DNA of 64,000 bases, taken from assembly GCA_933228895.1 (NCBI GenBank), contig OW121857.1:78735672-78799671 (forward strand), read 5' to 3'. How positions within the stretch are numbered: position 1 is the first letter of the stretch; each line of letters opens with the position of its first letter. The notes below the pieces were generated by a model that worked only from the letters and a program-made list of their open reading frames with translations, was not told where the DNA came from and made no database searches. This DNA is from Platycnemis pennipes (Eukaryota; Arthropoda; Insecta; Odonata; Platycnemididae). A program made the translations under genes and the position numbers. Positions 52,226-63,639 of the stretch are shown one piece after another.

Positions 52226-52734
52226 TTGTATGTACCTTCCTTGGGATAAAGTTAGGTTACACGGTTTGATATACTTTAAGCTATTGGATCAGGTCAAATC
52301 CTAATTCTACTTCAACTACTATAATGCCAAATTCCTCTTTACCGTTCCTCAGTTCGCTTGAAGTTCTATTTCGCCAAATAAATTCCTATTCTTCAAGGCG
52401 CAAATGATATCAGCTACTAGTCGTCTTCCTTGTGACAAGTATGTATAGTAACTGCTCATGGAGGCGATCCCCAAGAGGGGCAGGAAGAGCACTAAAAAAG
52501 GTCCGGGAGATGCAAAGCTGGGGAGGAAAAACAAAGAAATACACCACGAAATGGATTTTGAAGGACCGAAACGAGAATTTAACTCCAAAGAAACAAACCC
52601 CCTATCAAGTGCAATGGAGGATTATTTAAATTGAAATGTAGGTCTATAATAATTAAATATATTATTTACGTATTTATACCATAACTTTTTATTGTGTAGG
52701 TACTCGGCTTCAACGATTGCGTTTATCGTCAGGC

Positions 52735-53370
52735 CGTATCACACTAGCGGTTGCCGGTTACGGTTGCTGGTTACGGTTGGTATAAATAGTTTCAGTTTCA
52801 AGGGTGTTTTCAAGTCTGTTTCCGCACTAATAGGCGCTTCAGACCGGGAGGAATGGTATAAGGATAGGAATGGAAGGGGTATAAATAGTTCTTATCACTA
52901 TGACCGCTTATATAACCGGCCGGCTGTGCAATCGCAGCCAATAGGACCTCGCCTCACGGTCACGTGCTGTTTCTGTTTACATTTTGTTCCTATGATGCCT
53001 CAAATGCAGGATTTGTGCCTCAAATACAAGTTACAAATGAATTAAGTATATTTAATCTCACTTCGATAAAATGTATGCTATAATCATTTATCCTTCACAA
53101 AAAATATATGATGCAAGAGAGTTAAATGCTGTTTAAATTTTGTTCTGAATATTTTCAAGGTTTAGGTATTAGTTAGTTGAAATGGTAACAATGGCAATAA
53201 TGAAATTGTCACGATATGTAAACACAAACAGCACGCGACCGCGAGGTGAGCTCCTATTGGCCACGGTTGCACAACCGGCCGGTTGGAAATAGACGCGCTC
53301 CTATAATCCAACCGTTGAGAGCTGGTTGACGCTGATTGGTCGGCTGCACAACCGCAACCGGCAACACCAG
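52735..53370. mobile_element. Fold-back element with CCGGCCGG arms
   Basis: The terminal block AGCGGTTGCCGGTTACGGTTG (left) is matched by the complement of CAACCGCAACCGGCAAC (right, to about 53367). The inner block CCGGCCGGCTGTGCAATCGC ... CAATAGGACCTCGCCTCACGG (52915-52984) pairs with 53211-53288. Between are about 225 bp of loop. The left arm has been split by a SINE fragment. CACACTAGCGGTTGC-like ends suggest a MITE. Confidence 0.72.
52779..52890 (-). mobile_element. Nested SINE tail with 13-bp target duplication
   Basis: GGTATAAATAGTT occurs at 52779-52791 and again at 52878-52890, flanking an 86-bp insert. The insert is the second-type S1 tail (CAAGTCTGTTTCCGCACTAA, GCTTCAGACCGGGAGG). 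The perfect 13-bp duplication is typical of LINE-driven insertion of a 5'-truncated copy. Confidence 0.85.
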
Positions 53371-53374
53371 AAAT

Positions 53375-54955
53375 GCACTTTTTGAGAAAGTGCAAATCCG
53401 TGTATTGCACAGACATTTGAACTTTTTCGAAAAGTGCAAAAGAATGGGCATTGCTCTTGTGCTCCTGATCCTTAAGGGGTGGTGAAATCTTTGGTCGTGC
53501 ATAGAGCAGACAGAACATTCCTGCTGACTAAGACGCGATGCGATATGATCTGATTGGAAGCGGCGGTAATGAGGTTGCATTGGACCCTAGGGCCGCCAAG
53601 ATCAGGGATTTTGCCGGTGGTGCTTTGGTATCCGCTACCAGAGGCAAGGGATGGGTCGTTAGAAACAAAGCAACATATTTCAAAGTTTTGAGTGTTTTAT
53701 AGCATTTCCCTCAATTTCGAAAACAAATACCTACCACTATAAAAACATATTTATTTATTTTTTTCTCCAAATTGCTCTCACCTCAATTTTATACAACAAT
53801 CATCTATAATTTAACTTTGTGTAAGAAATAAAGCCTGGAGTCAAACCCAGCTCTGTTAGCTACATCAAACCTACACAGGATTATTCTCCGTGTTGCACAG
53901 ATCAACCATGCGAAATTTGGATGATATCAATGGAGTGCTATTGAAGGAATGGCGTATATAAACGCGTACAGGCAGAGAAACTTAAAGAGAACATTGAAAA
54001 CTCTATAGGTAATATAAGATTCTTCTTCCGTTCGAAATGGATTTCTTGCTCTCTCGCTCGTCGAGCTAACGGATCGACGAAGGAGAAAGACTTTCACAAA
54101 CCGAAATGGCTTAAGAGGGAAGAACAGATTTTTTCCGGCGCATTATATATGGCCCCACGACTCACAAAAAAAGAACAACGAATTTTCTCCATCTCTCCCT
54201 CCATCCTTCGAAACGGCAGCACTTGCTCCAATTTATCCGAGCGGGGCCCCAGTCACACGAGGGCCTCGATCCGCGGGGAGAGAGAAAGGGGGAGGACCCC
54301 AGAGTATCCCCCCCCCATCCTATTCCCCTTCCCCAAACCACCCTTTTGCCGTTTTTTCCAAAGGTCAAGGATGAACATCCCAACCGCCTTATCGTGCAAC
54401 AGGACGTGTTAAGGGCAACGTTCGAAGTCGTCGCGAAGACGATTGGGCATAAAAGGGAGTTGGCAGCCTTGCAGGAGACCGACTCTGCTTCCCACTACAC
54501 CCACGTTCGAGCTATCGAACTGGGCCGTCTGACGGTAATGCGCCGGCCTGGCAAACCTTAAGTTGTAAGTTGACGAAGATGGCGTATTCGTAGAGGTAGA
54601 GTAAGGCTTTAGGTTTTAAGATCGAAGATGATCATCTTCCGATTGTCCTGCCGCCTTCCTAGACAACTCTCTAGTTTCACCTTTGTTTCCGATCGATCTG
54701 GCATACTCCGGTCAATGAAGGCCATTTGTTTCTATTGTAGGTCACCTCACTAACCAGAAGGTACCTGTAGCAAAGCTGGCGAAATTTTTGCCTAGAAAAA
54801 TGGACACGCATGTCAGGACACCTGGCAGATAAGTACTTTCAAGCTAACAACGCCACGAAACCTTCATAGGGATATGTTTTAAGACATTCAACCGCTAAGG
54901 ATATATCACAACGGCTAACCTAACTTAACCTAACATTAAACCTTAAATGAGCACA
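53375..54955. other. Unassigned, CpG-rich in part
   Basis: The stretch 54010-54560 is CpG-rich, with overlapping open frames of 73-112 codons on both strands without motifs. Sequence GAAGATGGCGTATTCG near 54577 is unremarkable. Confidence 0.35.
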
Positions 54956-54959
54956 ATAT

Positions 54960-55050
54960 CAATGCCCTAGGCGGGATTCGAATCCTCTAGCTTTAAGTTG
55001 TTAGATCGGCGACTCACCGACCTGACTACCGTGTTCGAAGAGGTTAGAAT
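54960..55050 (-). repeat. tRNA-like SINE head, minus strand
   Basis: The minus strand reads CGGTAGTCAGGTCGGTGAGT, then AGGATTCGAATCCCGCC with an intact B-box. The anticodon region is not tRNA-like. Confidence 0.5.
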
Positions 55051-55434
55051 ATAATGGAGGCGGCAAACGCATCGCAGCCCACGGTTGATGATGAAGTCTG
55101 ATTGGGGGTACTTGCGAACGGTTCGGCCCCGCCTCGTCGGCACAAACCGTTGCATTTTCTATTGCCTTTTATGGAGACTGCAAGTGTTATAAAACATAAA
55201 TAACATTGGAATCTTACCCAAATATCATCGCAGAAGCGTCAGTGAACAGTCATGAAGTTATATGAGGAAGGTATTGATGCATTTTAGGCATCTGTGAGTT
55301 AAATCAATCCTTAAAATTGGTTCGAATTCAACTTATACTCAACTGTGTTTACAAGTCTGTTTCCACACTAATAGGCGCTTCAGACCGGGAAGAAAAGTGA
55401 GAAGAGGGGAATGGGAGGGAAAGGAGGAAGGGTG

Positions 55435-55735
55435 TGTTTGAAACTGTCGGGATTATTTCGAATAGGTAACCAAGAAGTCACGTGGTACAAGCACAACAAA
55501 TGGTTTACAAATTTTGTGTGCCTAAATCTCTCGTAACAATATCATTAATTGTTTTCACTTGAGTTTTTCTCATCTGTCTCGACTTTAGATCCCCCAGATG
55601 ACATAAAACATAAGTGTAAACAATAAATGAGGTTGTAATCAGTGGTTTTAACGTACCAAAATTGCAAACTATTCGTGTTTATACCACGTGACTCCTAGGT
55701 TACCAATTCGAGATGATCCCACGGTTTCAAACACA
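55435..55735. mobile_element. Palindromic MITE, copy 1
   Basis: 301 bp. Ends TGTTTGAAACTGTCGGGATT and complement of GATCCCACGGTTTCAAACACA; inner arms GGTAACCAAGAAGTCACGTGG and complement of CCACGTGACTCCTAGGTTACC; further pairing (GTTTTCACTTGAG, CATCTG/CAGATG) toward the centre. Noncoding. About 85 percent identical to copy 2. Confidence 0.85.
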
Positions 55736-55764
55736 ACCCTCGGCGTCGGCATTAGCCTGGGACC

Positions 55765-56068
55765 TGGGTTTGAAACCATCGAGATTATCTCGAATAGGTA
55801 ACCAAGGAGTCACGTGGTACAAGCATGAATGGCTTGCTAATTTAGTGCGTCTGAATCGCTCTTTACAAGGTCATCAATTGTTTTCACTTGAGTTTTCCTC
55901 ATCTGTCTCGACTATAGAGCCCCCAGATGAGATAAAACACTAGTGTAAACAATAAATGAGGTTGTGTTCAGCAACTTTAACACACCAAATTTACGAACTA
56001 TTCTTGCTTATACCACGTGACTCCTTGTTTACCTACCTATTCGAATTAATCCCCACGGTTTCAAACAC
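55765..56068. mobile_element. Palindromic MITE, copy 2
   Basis: About 304 bp, same layout as copy 1 (GGGTTTGAAACCATCGAGAT, GGTAACCAAGGAGTCACGTG, centre AGAGCCCCCAGATGAG, right arm CCACGTGACTCCTTGTTTAC). Inserted in the same SINE 30 bp away in the same orientation, so either a second insertion or a duplication. Confidence 0.85.
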
Positions 56069-56534
56069 AACCACCTTTCTCTTAACAAAAATACGCCAAG
56101 GGGAACACGGCTTAACGTTCCATCAGGCAGATGGAGTACTCTACTCGAATGTTCTTCACAACACACTGAAGTAGCGGCCGATTCACCAATAAAAATATCT
56201 ACCACTACAAGTATTCAAACCTGGGCCCTCCAGGTGAGAGGCCAGTACTCGAACTGCTACACCAATCCCATCAACTCGTGAAAAATTTCATATCTGGCGC
56301 TTGTTTGCCTGGTTGCACACTTTCCACCACAGTTTTTTTACTCACGAATTTTTAAAATGCATTCCATCTTTCTACTTTAAATTTGGTGCGCGCAAATCGT
56401 CACCCGTGAGTCTCGCAAGTACATTCTAACTCCTTGGCCAAGACCAGTACGTATTCATTTCATTTGGAAATAGATATTTAGACTAATAAAAAATCCCGTA
56501 CGTTGTAAATAGCAAAGGATTAGGCATAATGATT

Positions 56535-56602
56535 TAAATTCATACCCTCTGTCACACACCCTTATGGTGCCTTGCAAGGTATTACACATAGATATATTTG
56601 GC
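56535..56602 (+). mobile_element. CR1-type LINE 3' end
   Basis: CTGTCACACACCCTTATGGT, GCCTTGCAAGGTATTACACA and TAGATATATT; a decayed copy of the signature. Confidence 0.65.
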
Positions 56603-56604
56603 TG

Positions 56605-57910
56605 AGAAAACATGAGTTTATATAATAAGTTGCCACAACACCTTAGGAATCAGTGAGCGTAGACCTAAAGCCAAGTCCGTATTCCCTAATTAGCTACCTA
56701 AATATATCCTTGGGAAGAAGGAGGCCATTTTGATGGGCCCACCCTTTATTAAAGCACTATTGTAGTCATAGTATTTGGCCACCTATTGTTGCCGTATTTT
56801 TGCCGTTTAGTTTACCCTTTTGAGACGCCATATTGGAATTCGTAGTAAACATTATTAGAATTCTTCATCTCGCTCTTTTATTTAGTTGCACAACCTGAGT
56901 TATAGGATAGTACATTTAAGGAAATCATAAAACGATAAAGACGTAAACAGTTTGGACGCTGTAATACAACCAAGAAATGTAAATGTCATTCTAAAAAAAT
57001 TTTAGTTGCTACCATTGTCACTATCACCCGATTATACAGTCGTCGAGTATATTGGGTATATTTAGTGGAAGGGGGCCAATTCCCACTGACCTGTTAATCA
57101 AGACAAGGCTTAATTCTGTTAGTAAAGTTTATGATTGAGCCCAATTAGCAGATATACCATTTTCTGTTGCAACAGACGCATGATTACAATACCAGAATGA
57201 AACAGTGACAGCGTGATCCGGACAGTGAATTGTACTCTTTGAAATGTTAATTTATCGCCTTATATTGCATAGGTTTTAAGAAGAGCAGTCCCTATTTGAG
57301 CTCAAGAGTAAATAAAATTCATGTATAGAGGATGCCCACTGAATGAAGACTAGGCGGAGTGCTGCTCGTAGAAATCTCAGCAATCTCCAGCGCGCATGAG
57401 CTTTTCTATTTTAAACATCATTACAATGGATTCCACGATTTTTTTTAGTTACTGCAAAGAGGAAAGTCGCAAAAAATATTATAAGAACGTTTAAAGCGAT
57501 GCGCAAGGGCCAATTAGGGACATTAAATGCCGCTTGAAAAATAGCATCTTTTGAATACGCTATATTTGCCGACAATACGAGAGATACTTAGCTGCTTTGT
57601 CAAGGAACCAACAATCTGGCTCGCATTTAATTTCGATCTTAAATGCGGGAGCACAGAAAGAATTAAATAAAAAAAGTCCTGGGTTATAGTTTTCACAATG
57701 ATCCAAAAAGGAAGACTGCTTCACCTCTAGAGCCTGTATAAGAAAAGGAAATATCCACGAAGTCGGGCACGTATTTGGCTCGAAAGATCGTTTAAAGGTA
57801 GTTTTATACTATTTTATTCATCCATTAATGTGTGATCCCAAATTACAGGACCTCTGCAACAAACCTATCAGAGATAAAAATATTAAAAATGCAAAACAGC
57901 TTTAATGTTT
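56605..57910. other. Unassigned sequence
   Basis: Nothing recognised. Confidence 0.4.
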
Positions 57911-57914
57911 ACCA

Positions 57915-58433
57915 ATTTTTTTATTGCCGGATCTGATAGAGTTTGTAAAATAAAAAGACACGTATTTTTCGGTTTTTTGATCCGTCAATTATCACTCGAG
58001 TTATAAGCGGTGAAAAACTGATGTTTTTAACCCTTTCGGAAAAGTGGGGGTGGTGCAACCTCTGACTTCATTGACTTCGTCCAATCACAACTGAGCCCGC
58101 GAAGCTACTTCGCATTATCGCAATGGGGGGACACACAGCTGACTCTGCCAACAGGAGCGATTGCGACAGGATCTGTGCGAGCAGACCTTCCGAGAACCCC
58201 CCTCCACTCCCTTCCCTTCCCCTAAAAGCAGTCAAGGACGGGAGGAAAATGACGTCAATGTTATCAAAGCAGCTTTTTCGGTGGGCGTCACCTTTTGCTT
58301 ATTTAAATGTTTGATTTATTAGTGAATGGTTGTGGTTTGAAGATTAATTTTTTCACTAAATTTCTTTTTTTGTTTCCATTTAACAATTTCGTGTACAAAA
58401 TTGCGATTTCGGTTCCGAATAAACGGCCCCAAC
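57915..58433 (+). repeat. R520 interspersed repeat, copy C
   Basis: The most compact copy (about 520 bp). Landmarks are GATCTGATAGAGTTTGTAAA, CCCTTTCGGAAAAGTGGGGG, CCAATCACAACTGAGCCCGC with a CCAAT box (58081-58085), a perfect TGACGTCA (58250-58257), CGGTGGGCGTCACCTTTTGC and the AAACGGCCCC end. The upstream TGACGTCA of copy B has changed to TGACTTCA. It lies alone, without the inverted arms seen around copy B. Confidence 0.8.
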
Positions 58434-58439
58434 CGCTTC

Positions 58440-60185
58440 GATTTTAAATGAATAAAAGATCAGTGACCGGTCGCAGCGATATATCACTAAGGATTTGCCA
58501 CGTTCATTACGCTGACGTTCGCTGCCTGCCACCCACCTTTACGTGATATCTAAATTATTGAAATATTGAGGAATAAATATGATGACGTCCGTCAGTATGG
58601 AAATGAAAATACATCGTCCCAATGGTAACACACCGTATTAACTTTCTTTCAAGCTATGTTTTTTTAAAAGTCCAAAATCATACACTTCTATCTAACGTAC
58701 TCCCCAAAAAAAGCAAATAATAAGTATCAAATAATAAAAACAAGAAGCGGATACGATGGCATTAATCGAAGGGCTGATAGTATCCATGCGATAAGAGGGG
58801 AAAGCTGAGTAAATGAATTAAAACTGCTTCTCTAAAAGCCACACCGTACGAAGAGAGTAATTCCCATCGCCGCTGAAGAATGAGGCTTGAAATAGGTGAA
58901 ACATCAATGAGGTCATTATAATTCTACAAAACAGCATATACAAGTTGGTATAAACATTGAATCATGATATGAAGCAAGGTTTGCAGTAGGAAATAAATTA
59001 TTTAGGATATAAAATGTAAAGCACAAAAAGATAACTGTGAAATGTTGATTTTGCTGATACAGAGATACGTTAAATAGTATAAATCAACTAACGGGACAGA
59101 TAAATTTCAAATGAGCATCCTCCCACCTAAAAATTTGGAAGTATCCCTTTAAATTCTAAACGACTAGAGTAAAGTACAGATAACGGAATTAGTTTCATTT
59201 CACTCGAGGTTGACGTTGATTCTGTAGTCAACTCCGATCCTAAAAAATTTTTAATTTTTTAAAACCCTAAAAAAAAGTTTAGAGAATGGGGTTGTTTAAT
59301 CTCCTAGCAGAGGGTCTTCCCCTGCTGCAACAATTACAGCAGTTCTAGCGAGGAATAAGTTTTGTTAAATAAATATGGATGAAATTACAAATTTTAGAGC
59401 GTTAGCGGAGAGTGAAAAATGTGAAATATTATGATTCTATGACGGCTGGACTTAAATCATGAGCGTGTAAAGAGATTATAAAAGAGAAATTATATCAATG
59501 ATTAGATTTTCGACCGAGAAATTACCTGAGTGGAATATTGAGAAATCACCTAAGGGGAAAACGATAATCGTTGTATATATGAAGGCAGGATTTACGACCA
59601 ATCAAATTACCTGTCCGAACAACCAAATCTTCCGTATTTCGGGCCTTTTTCCTTGTGGTGGTCTCATCTTCTACTATAAAATTCCCTTTCGCTAAACAAT
59701 TTGGTGCACTCCGACTTATGATAATAGCATTTAAGGCCTTCGCTTGACTTGAGATGGTGAATTCCTAGCTAAAATACGCCTTCATTCAAAAGTTACTTTC
59801 GCGACGCATGAAAAAATAAATTTTCACACTTTCGTCACGATCCACCGTTAAACAACGTTTTTATAGCACAATAGCACTGAAAGCCATCATCCACTCACGC
59901 ATTAAATGAACGTTTTCTCGTGAAAACTCACTTACTCGATGCCGCATTAAATACCTATCGTCAAGAACTCTATACTGGAATGAAAGAGGAGAGAGGCACT
60001 CAGTGAGTGAACTCAATAAACTGATACCACTTCATCGAAAGAACAACTGACTTTCTGTACTTCTGACTATTGACTAACCTTTCTACATAAAATCATCTGA
60101 ATTAAACACGACAACTTCCATTTTTTACTCTGAAAGACCTATTGATCACAAAAAAACGAGATTATAGCCCATGAAAATTGAGAAG
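58440..60185. other. Unassigned AT-rich sequence
   Basis: Nothing recognised. Confidence 0.45.
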
Positions 60186-60189
60186 ATAC

Positions 60190-60430
60190 TTGGACGAATT
60201 GACAGAGTGGTACCCAATTTTTTAAAGCTGCTGATTGGAGGCCCCTTGTTTGAATCCGAGAAAATGACCTTTGGACATTTCCAGCCAAACCAAAGCTGCG
60301 TTATTTCCTACCAGATATTAGCTGGGAAATCATTGGCGACATAGGGAAAAGAACTGGCTCCCCTTCTACCCAATATGTGTCAATTTCACACGCCATTGGG
60401 CTCTTACCTCACCAACCTCTATGTTGAAGA
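60190..60430 (+). mobile_element. tRNA-derived SINE, family S2
   Basis: Head TTGACAGAGTGGTACCC, B-box TGTTTGAATCCGAG, body TTTGGACATTTCCAGCCAAA and 3' block GTGTCAATTTCACACGCCAT, shared with 44.7 kb (body) and 11.38 kb (3' block). Confidence 0.65.
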
Positions 60431-60437
60431 CAAATAC

Positions 60438-61090
60438 TATATATACAGCTACATAATACCATGAAATCCACCATAAAGGTGTGTGGCAGTGGGTGAGTTC
60501 ACACCAAACAGGCACTATATATCATGCATAAAAAATGATTAGTAATGATTTACTAGTCTAAACGTCACTATTTAAAAAATATAAAAATAGCAAAGCAAGC
60601 ATGCAAAAACATACTGTTAGTTGGGTTTCCTTCAAGTCCTTATACCAACATGCAGCTACCAATGTTATACATTGATACACTCGTTTGGACATATTTACCG
60701 CTATTCATATGCCTAATTGTACGAGGAAAAAAGGACATTTTGAATCTGTCAGTTCGGCAACCATTTTCTCTAATTTTATGATTATGGTCCAGTCTACCAT
60801 AGTAATTTGGAGCTCGCAAAGTATTTTTAACGTCATCAATGAAAATATTAACTTGGAATTTATAAAAAGAGAATAAGTTTAAATTTCAACCTAAGATCTG
60901 AAAATGTTTCCCATTTTAATAAACTTCATAGACTGGTTACGCCAATGTAGTTATCATACCGCCCCTTTACAAATCTTCCCAATTTCGCTGCACACGTTCA
61001 AGTTCATTATTTAGGCATATTTCATGTGGATCCCAAATACTGGAAACTTATTCCAAATGAGGTCTAACAAGGGAAAAGTAGCTGAAATGG
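60438..61090 (-). mobile_element. CR1/Jockey-type LINE 3' end
   Basis: Begins with a decayed terminal hairpin (CTACATAATACCATGAAATC, GGTGTGTGGCAGTGGGTGAG), then the UTR and coding tail. It extends 5' to the block corresponding to RPHLEY..SIWDPHE (about 61015-61060), further than the 47.6 kb copy. Frames are broken. Confidence 0.8.
60680..61085 (-). pseudogene. CR1/Jockey-type LINE protein C-terminus (pseudogene)
   Basis: Blocks recognisable across frames on the minus strand include WDPHEICLNNELERVQR and the KMSFFLVQLGI end, with lesions in the FVKGRYDN block. Same protein region as at 31.6, 47.9 and 62.7 kb. Confidence 0.7.
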
Positions 61091-61148
61091 ATCTAGTACT
61101 AGATTAATTACGAAATATTCATAGGTATATGACCGTATTATATAAAAT

Positions 61149-61234
61149 TTTTTATGTAGAAATGGATAATTTGTCTGGAGTAGTTTGGTCGTTCTACTAC
61201 TACTCCAGACAAATTATCCATTTCTACATAAAAA
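61149..61234. repeat. Perfect 36-bp-arm palindrome
   Basis: 61149-61184 and 61199-61234 are exact complements (36 of 36) around a 14-nt centre. The arm sequence (TGTAGAAATGGATAATTTGT within it) is not seen elsewhere in the window. Either a recent inverted duplication or the tip of an inserted hairpin. Confidence 0.92.
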
Positions 61235-61239
61235 TATAG

Positions 61240-62365
61240 TGGTCGATAACATACTTCATTATAATAAAAGTTTTTTTATCTGCTTACTTGCTCGCAACAC
61301 AACGACGATTACACAAGAATCACAATAATCGGGAATTGTTAACTATTTGCTTGCGTATAACAAGAAGGAAATTGCCTTCGTATGCTGGGAGAAAGCGGTA
61401 AAATATCCAGGCACTTAAAACATTTATGATGCTCATTCATTCTTTCATTCATGGAGCAAATACATAATAATTACAGGCGTTATTTGAGAGTAAAAATCTT
61501 CACAAAGGCTTAAATTACATTTCATTTCATTCATTCCAAGGAGAAATTGAAATAACGGCAGGTATATTCTTGCATTACTATGAGATAGGTTACTTGGAAG
61601 TGTTTGCTGTTTAATTTATAAAGAATGAAAAAACTTCACTCAATATATATGATAACTCTGATGCACGAGGCCGAGGAAGAATGGCGAACTTTTCCTCCAT
61701 AACATCACCGGGTACAATTCACGCAGTCATAAAAACTGTAGCGGTCAATGCACCAACGGTGAAAACCTCGGAAGTAATGACCTTGAGGCAAAATTCTTCT
61801 CGTTCTGGTTAACGACGAGAAATGGGAGTGGTCAGACGCAGAAGAAAGCAGGAAAAACAAATTCAGCCGTCAGCCTCTTAGATCCGAAGGTCATTTCGTT
61901 GGAAGAAGGTAGAACTCGGCTAAATAGCGCTTGATCGTAAGGCAAACTGAATTCACATATGTAAAACGGAGCTTATTTCTCCTGTGCTTCTGGTGCCGAA
62001 TATCAGGGAGTGGCACATTTATAAGGGGCTCAGATATAGGTTTTGAGGATTTCTCGACTCCTGCAATAGAAATTCACGCATCTAACCAAGTTTTATGATT
62101 ACATTTTGGGATGCCTGTGAAAGTTTACTAGATCCTAACGTCAAGAGAATTAATTGACTGAAAGAGATTAAATCCAGGTTTTTGGTCGAACGGCTGAGTG
62201 CACCAGTATTGATAGGATACACAAGATTGATGGATCGATTACTCATCAGAGAAAAGTAAATTTATATAAAAAAGGGCTTGAAAATAAATAACGGTGAAGT
62301 CTTCGAGGAAGAGGAATAAGGCAGAGGAGAGATATGGGGAGAAGAGAACTCAAGAACCTTCAGAC
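61240..62365. other. Unassigned sequence
   Basis: Nothing recognised. Confidence 0.45.
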
Positions 62366-62369
62366 CGCG

Positions 62370-62870
62370 GTACATCTACATAACCCTGCAAGCCACCATA
62401 AAGGTGTATGGCAGGGGGTGAATTCTCACCAAACATGCACTACATATCATGCATAAAAAAGGATTAGTAATTGTATAGGTACTATTCAAAACTACGCTAT
62501 ATAAAAAGGATAAAAATAGCAAAGCAAGCATGCAAAAGCATGCTGTTAGTTGGGTTAGCTTATACCAACATGCAGCTACCAATGTTATCCATTGCTACAC
62601 TCGTATTGGATATATTTACCGTTATTCATATCCCTAATTGTACGAGGAAAAGGGACATTTTGAATCTGTCAGTTCGGCAATCAATCTCTCTAATTTTGTA
62701 ATCATGGTTCAGTCTACGATAGTAAGTTGGGGTTCGAAAAATATTTTTAACGTCATCACTGAAAATAATACCTTGGAATTTGTCTAAGAGGTTAAGTCTA
62801 AATTTCGACCTGCGATCTGACAATGATTCCCAATTTAATTCATTTAATAGACTGGTTACGCTAACACGGT
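62370..62870 (-). mobile_element. CR1/Jockey-type LINE 3' end
   Basis: Terminal hairpin (CCCTGCAAGCCACC, GGTGTATGGCAGGGGGTG), UTR, and coding tail up to the TSVTSLLNELNWESL region, where homology ends at about 62862. Two open pieces (62626-62823 and 62376-62582) give SDRRSKFRLNLLDKFQG and CRTDRFKMSLFLVQLGI. Close in sequence to the 47.6 kb copy. Confidence 0.83.
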
Positions 62871-63104
62871 AGTTAACAGGTTTCTAACACGGTAGTTAGA
62901 AACTACGTGAATAAGCCGTCGATATCATTTTCTCCACCTCAATTCCATATAGGATGGAGCTTAACCCTTGATCCCTCTCCAATAACTAAGATGGTGGGAG
63001 GGTGCGTCTGCTCCTCTAGCCCCAAGAACGGGACCGAGGTAGAAATGAATATTTCTCCTGGTAGGGCCACCCACCCCAAATAGCTCCAAGTTTAGAGGCC
63101 AAAG

Positions 63105-63242
63105 GGATGGGGCCGGTGTGGCGGCTTAAACACTGGATTCGTATCCCGACGGCATGGGCTTGAATCCCGGCAGCGGCAGATTTTTCAACTGTACACCGAT
63201 CTCTACTTGCGAGCTTCATAGAGGGCACTCCAAGTTAGTTAT
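63105..63242 (+). mobile_element. S1 SINE, 5' part, split by another SINE
   Basis: Head GGGGCCGGTGTGGCGGCTTA, B-box GGGCTTGAATCCCGGC, then GATTTTTCAACTGTACACC and GAGGGCACTCCAAGTTAG. The rest of this copy continues at 63556. Confidence 0.75.
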
Positions 63243-63555
63243 TCAGGGGAGGCGACCACACAGTTGAGACGAATTAGTATAGATGAATAAATGGGCAATG
63301 CTATGACCATTTCAGATAATGGTGGAAGGGTGGAGAGAAACTCGGCGTCGGCATTAGCCTACTTTTATCGAATGGCGCCAAGGGGACAAAGGCTTTACGT
63401 CCCATGCGACGGACGGAGTAATGAACCTGAAATACCCTCTACTAGGCACTCAAGTAGGGACCGGTTTGCCACTAAAAAATCCACCACTGCCGGGAATCGA
63501 ACCCGGGCCCTCGGAATGGGAGGCCAGTACTCTATCCACCGCACAAACCAGAACC
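63243..63555 (-). mobile_element. S1 SINE inserted into another S1 SINE
   Basis: A near full-length minus-strand copy: 3' end GGGGAGGCGACCACACAGTT, body GAGAAACTCGGCGTCGGCAT, CCAAGGGGACAAAGG, CCGGTTTGCCACT, B-box in the complement (CGGGAATCGAACCCGGGC), and head to CAAACCAGAACCCC. Well preserved. Confidence 0.82.
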
Positions 63556-63635
63556 CCGAGGGTACTACAAGTTCAGTATACCGTCCAAGGAAGAGACATA
63601 GAACAACGGACCCCTTAGCGGCTTTCGCAGTGGTA
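63556..63635 (+). mobile_element. S1 SINE, 3' part of the split copy
   Basis: GAGGGTACTACAAGTTCAGT, ATACCGTCCAAGGAAG and GGACCCCTTAGCGGC continue the plus-strand copy. The first ~22 bases repeat the end of the 5' part (GAGGGCACTCCAAGTTAG), as expected for an old target duplication. Confidence 0.7.
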
Positions 63636-63639
63636 CGCT

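Larger units (their letters stand above)
55345..56285 (-). mobile_element. S1 SINE split by two palindromic elements
   Basis: The SINE pieces are 55345-55434 (second-type tail and end of body), about 55736-55764 (CTCGGCGTCGGCATTAGCCT) and about 56069-56285 (CCAAGGGGAACACGGCTTAA to the tRNA-like head with B-box TTCAAACCTGGGCCCTCC on the plus strand). Joined in order they follow the uninterrupted copy at 63.3-63.55 kb. Confidence 0.8.
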
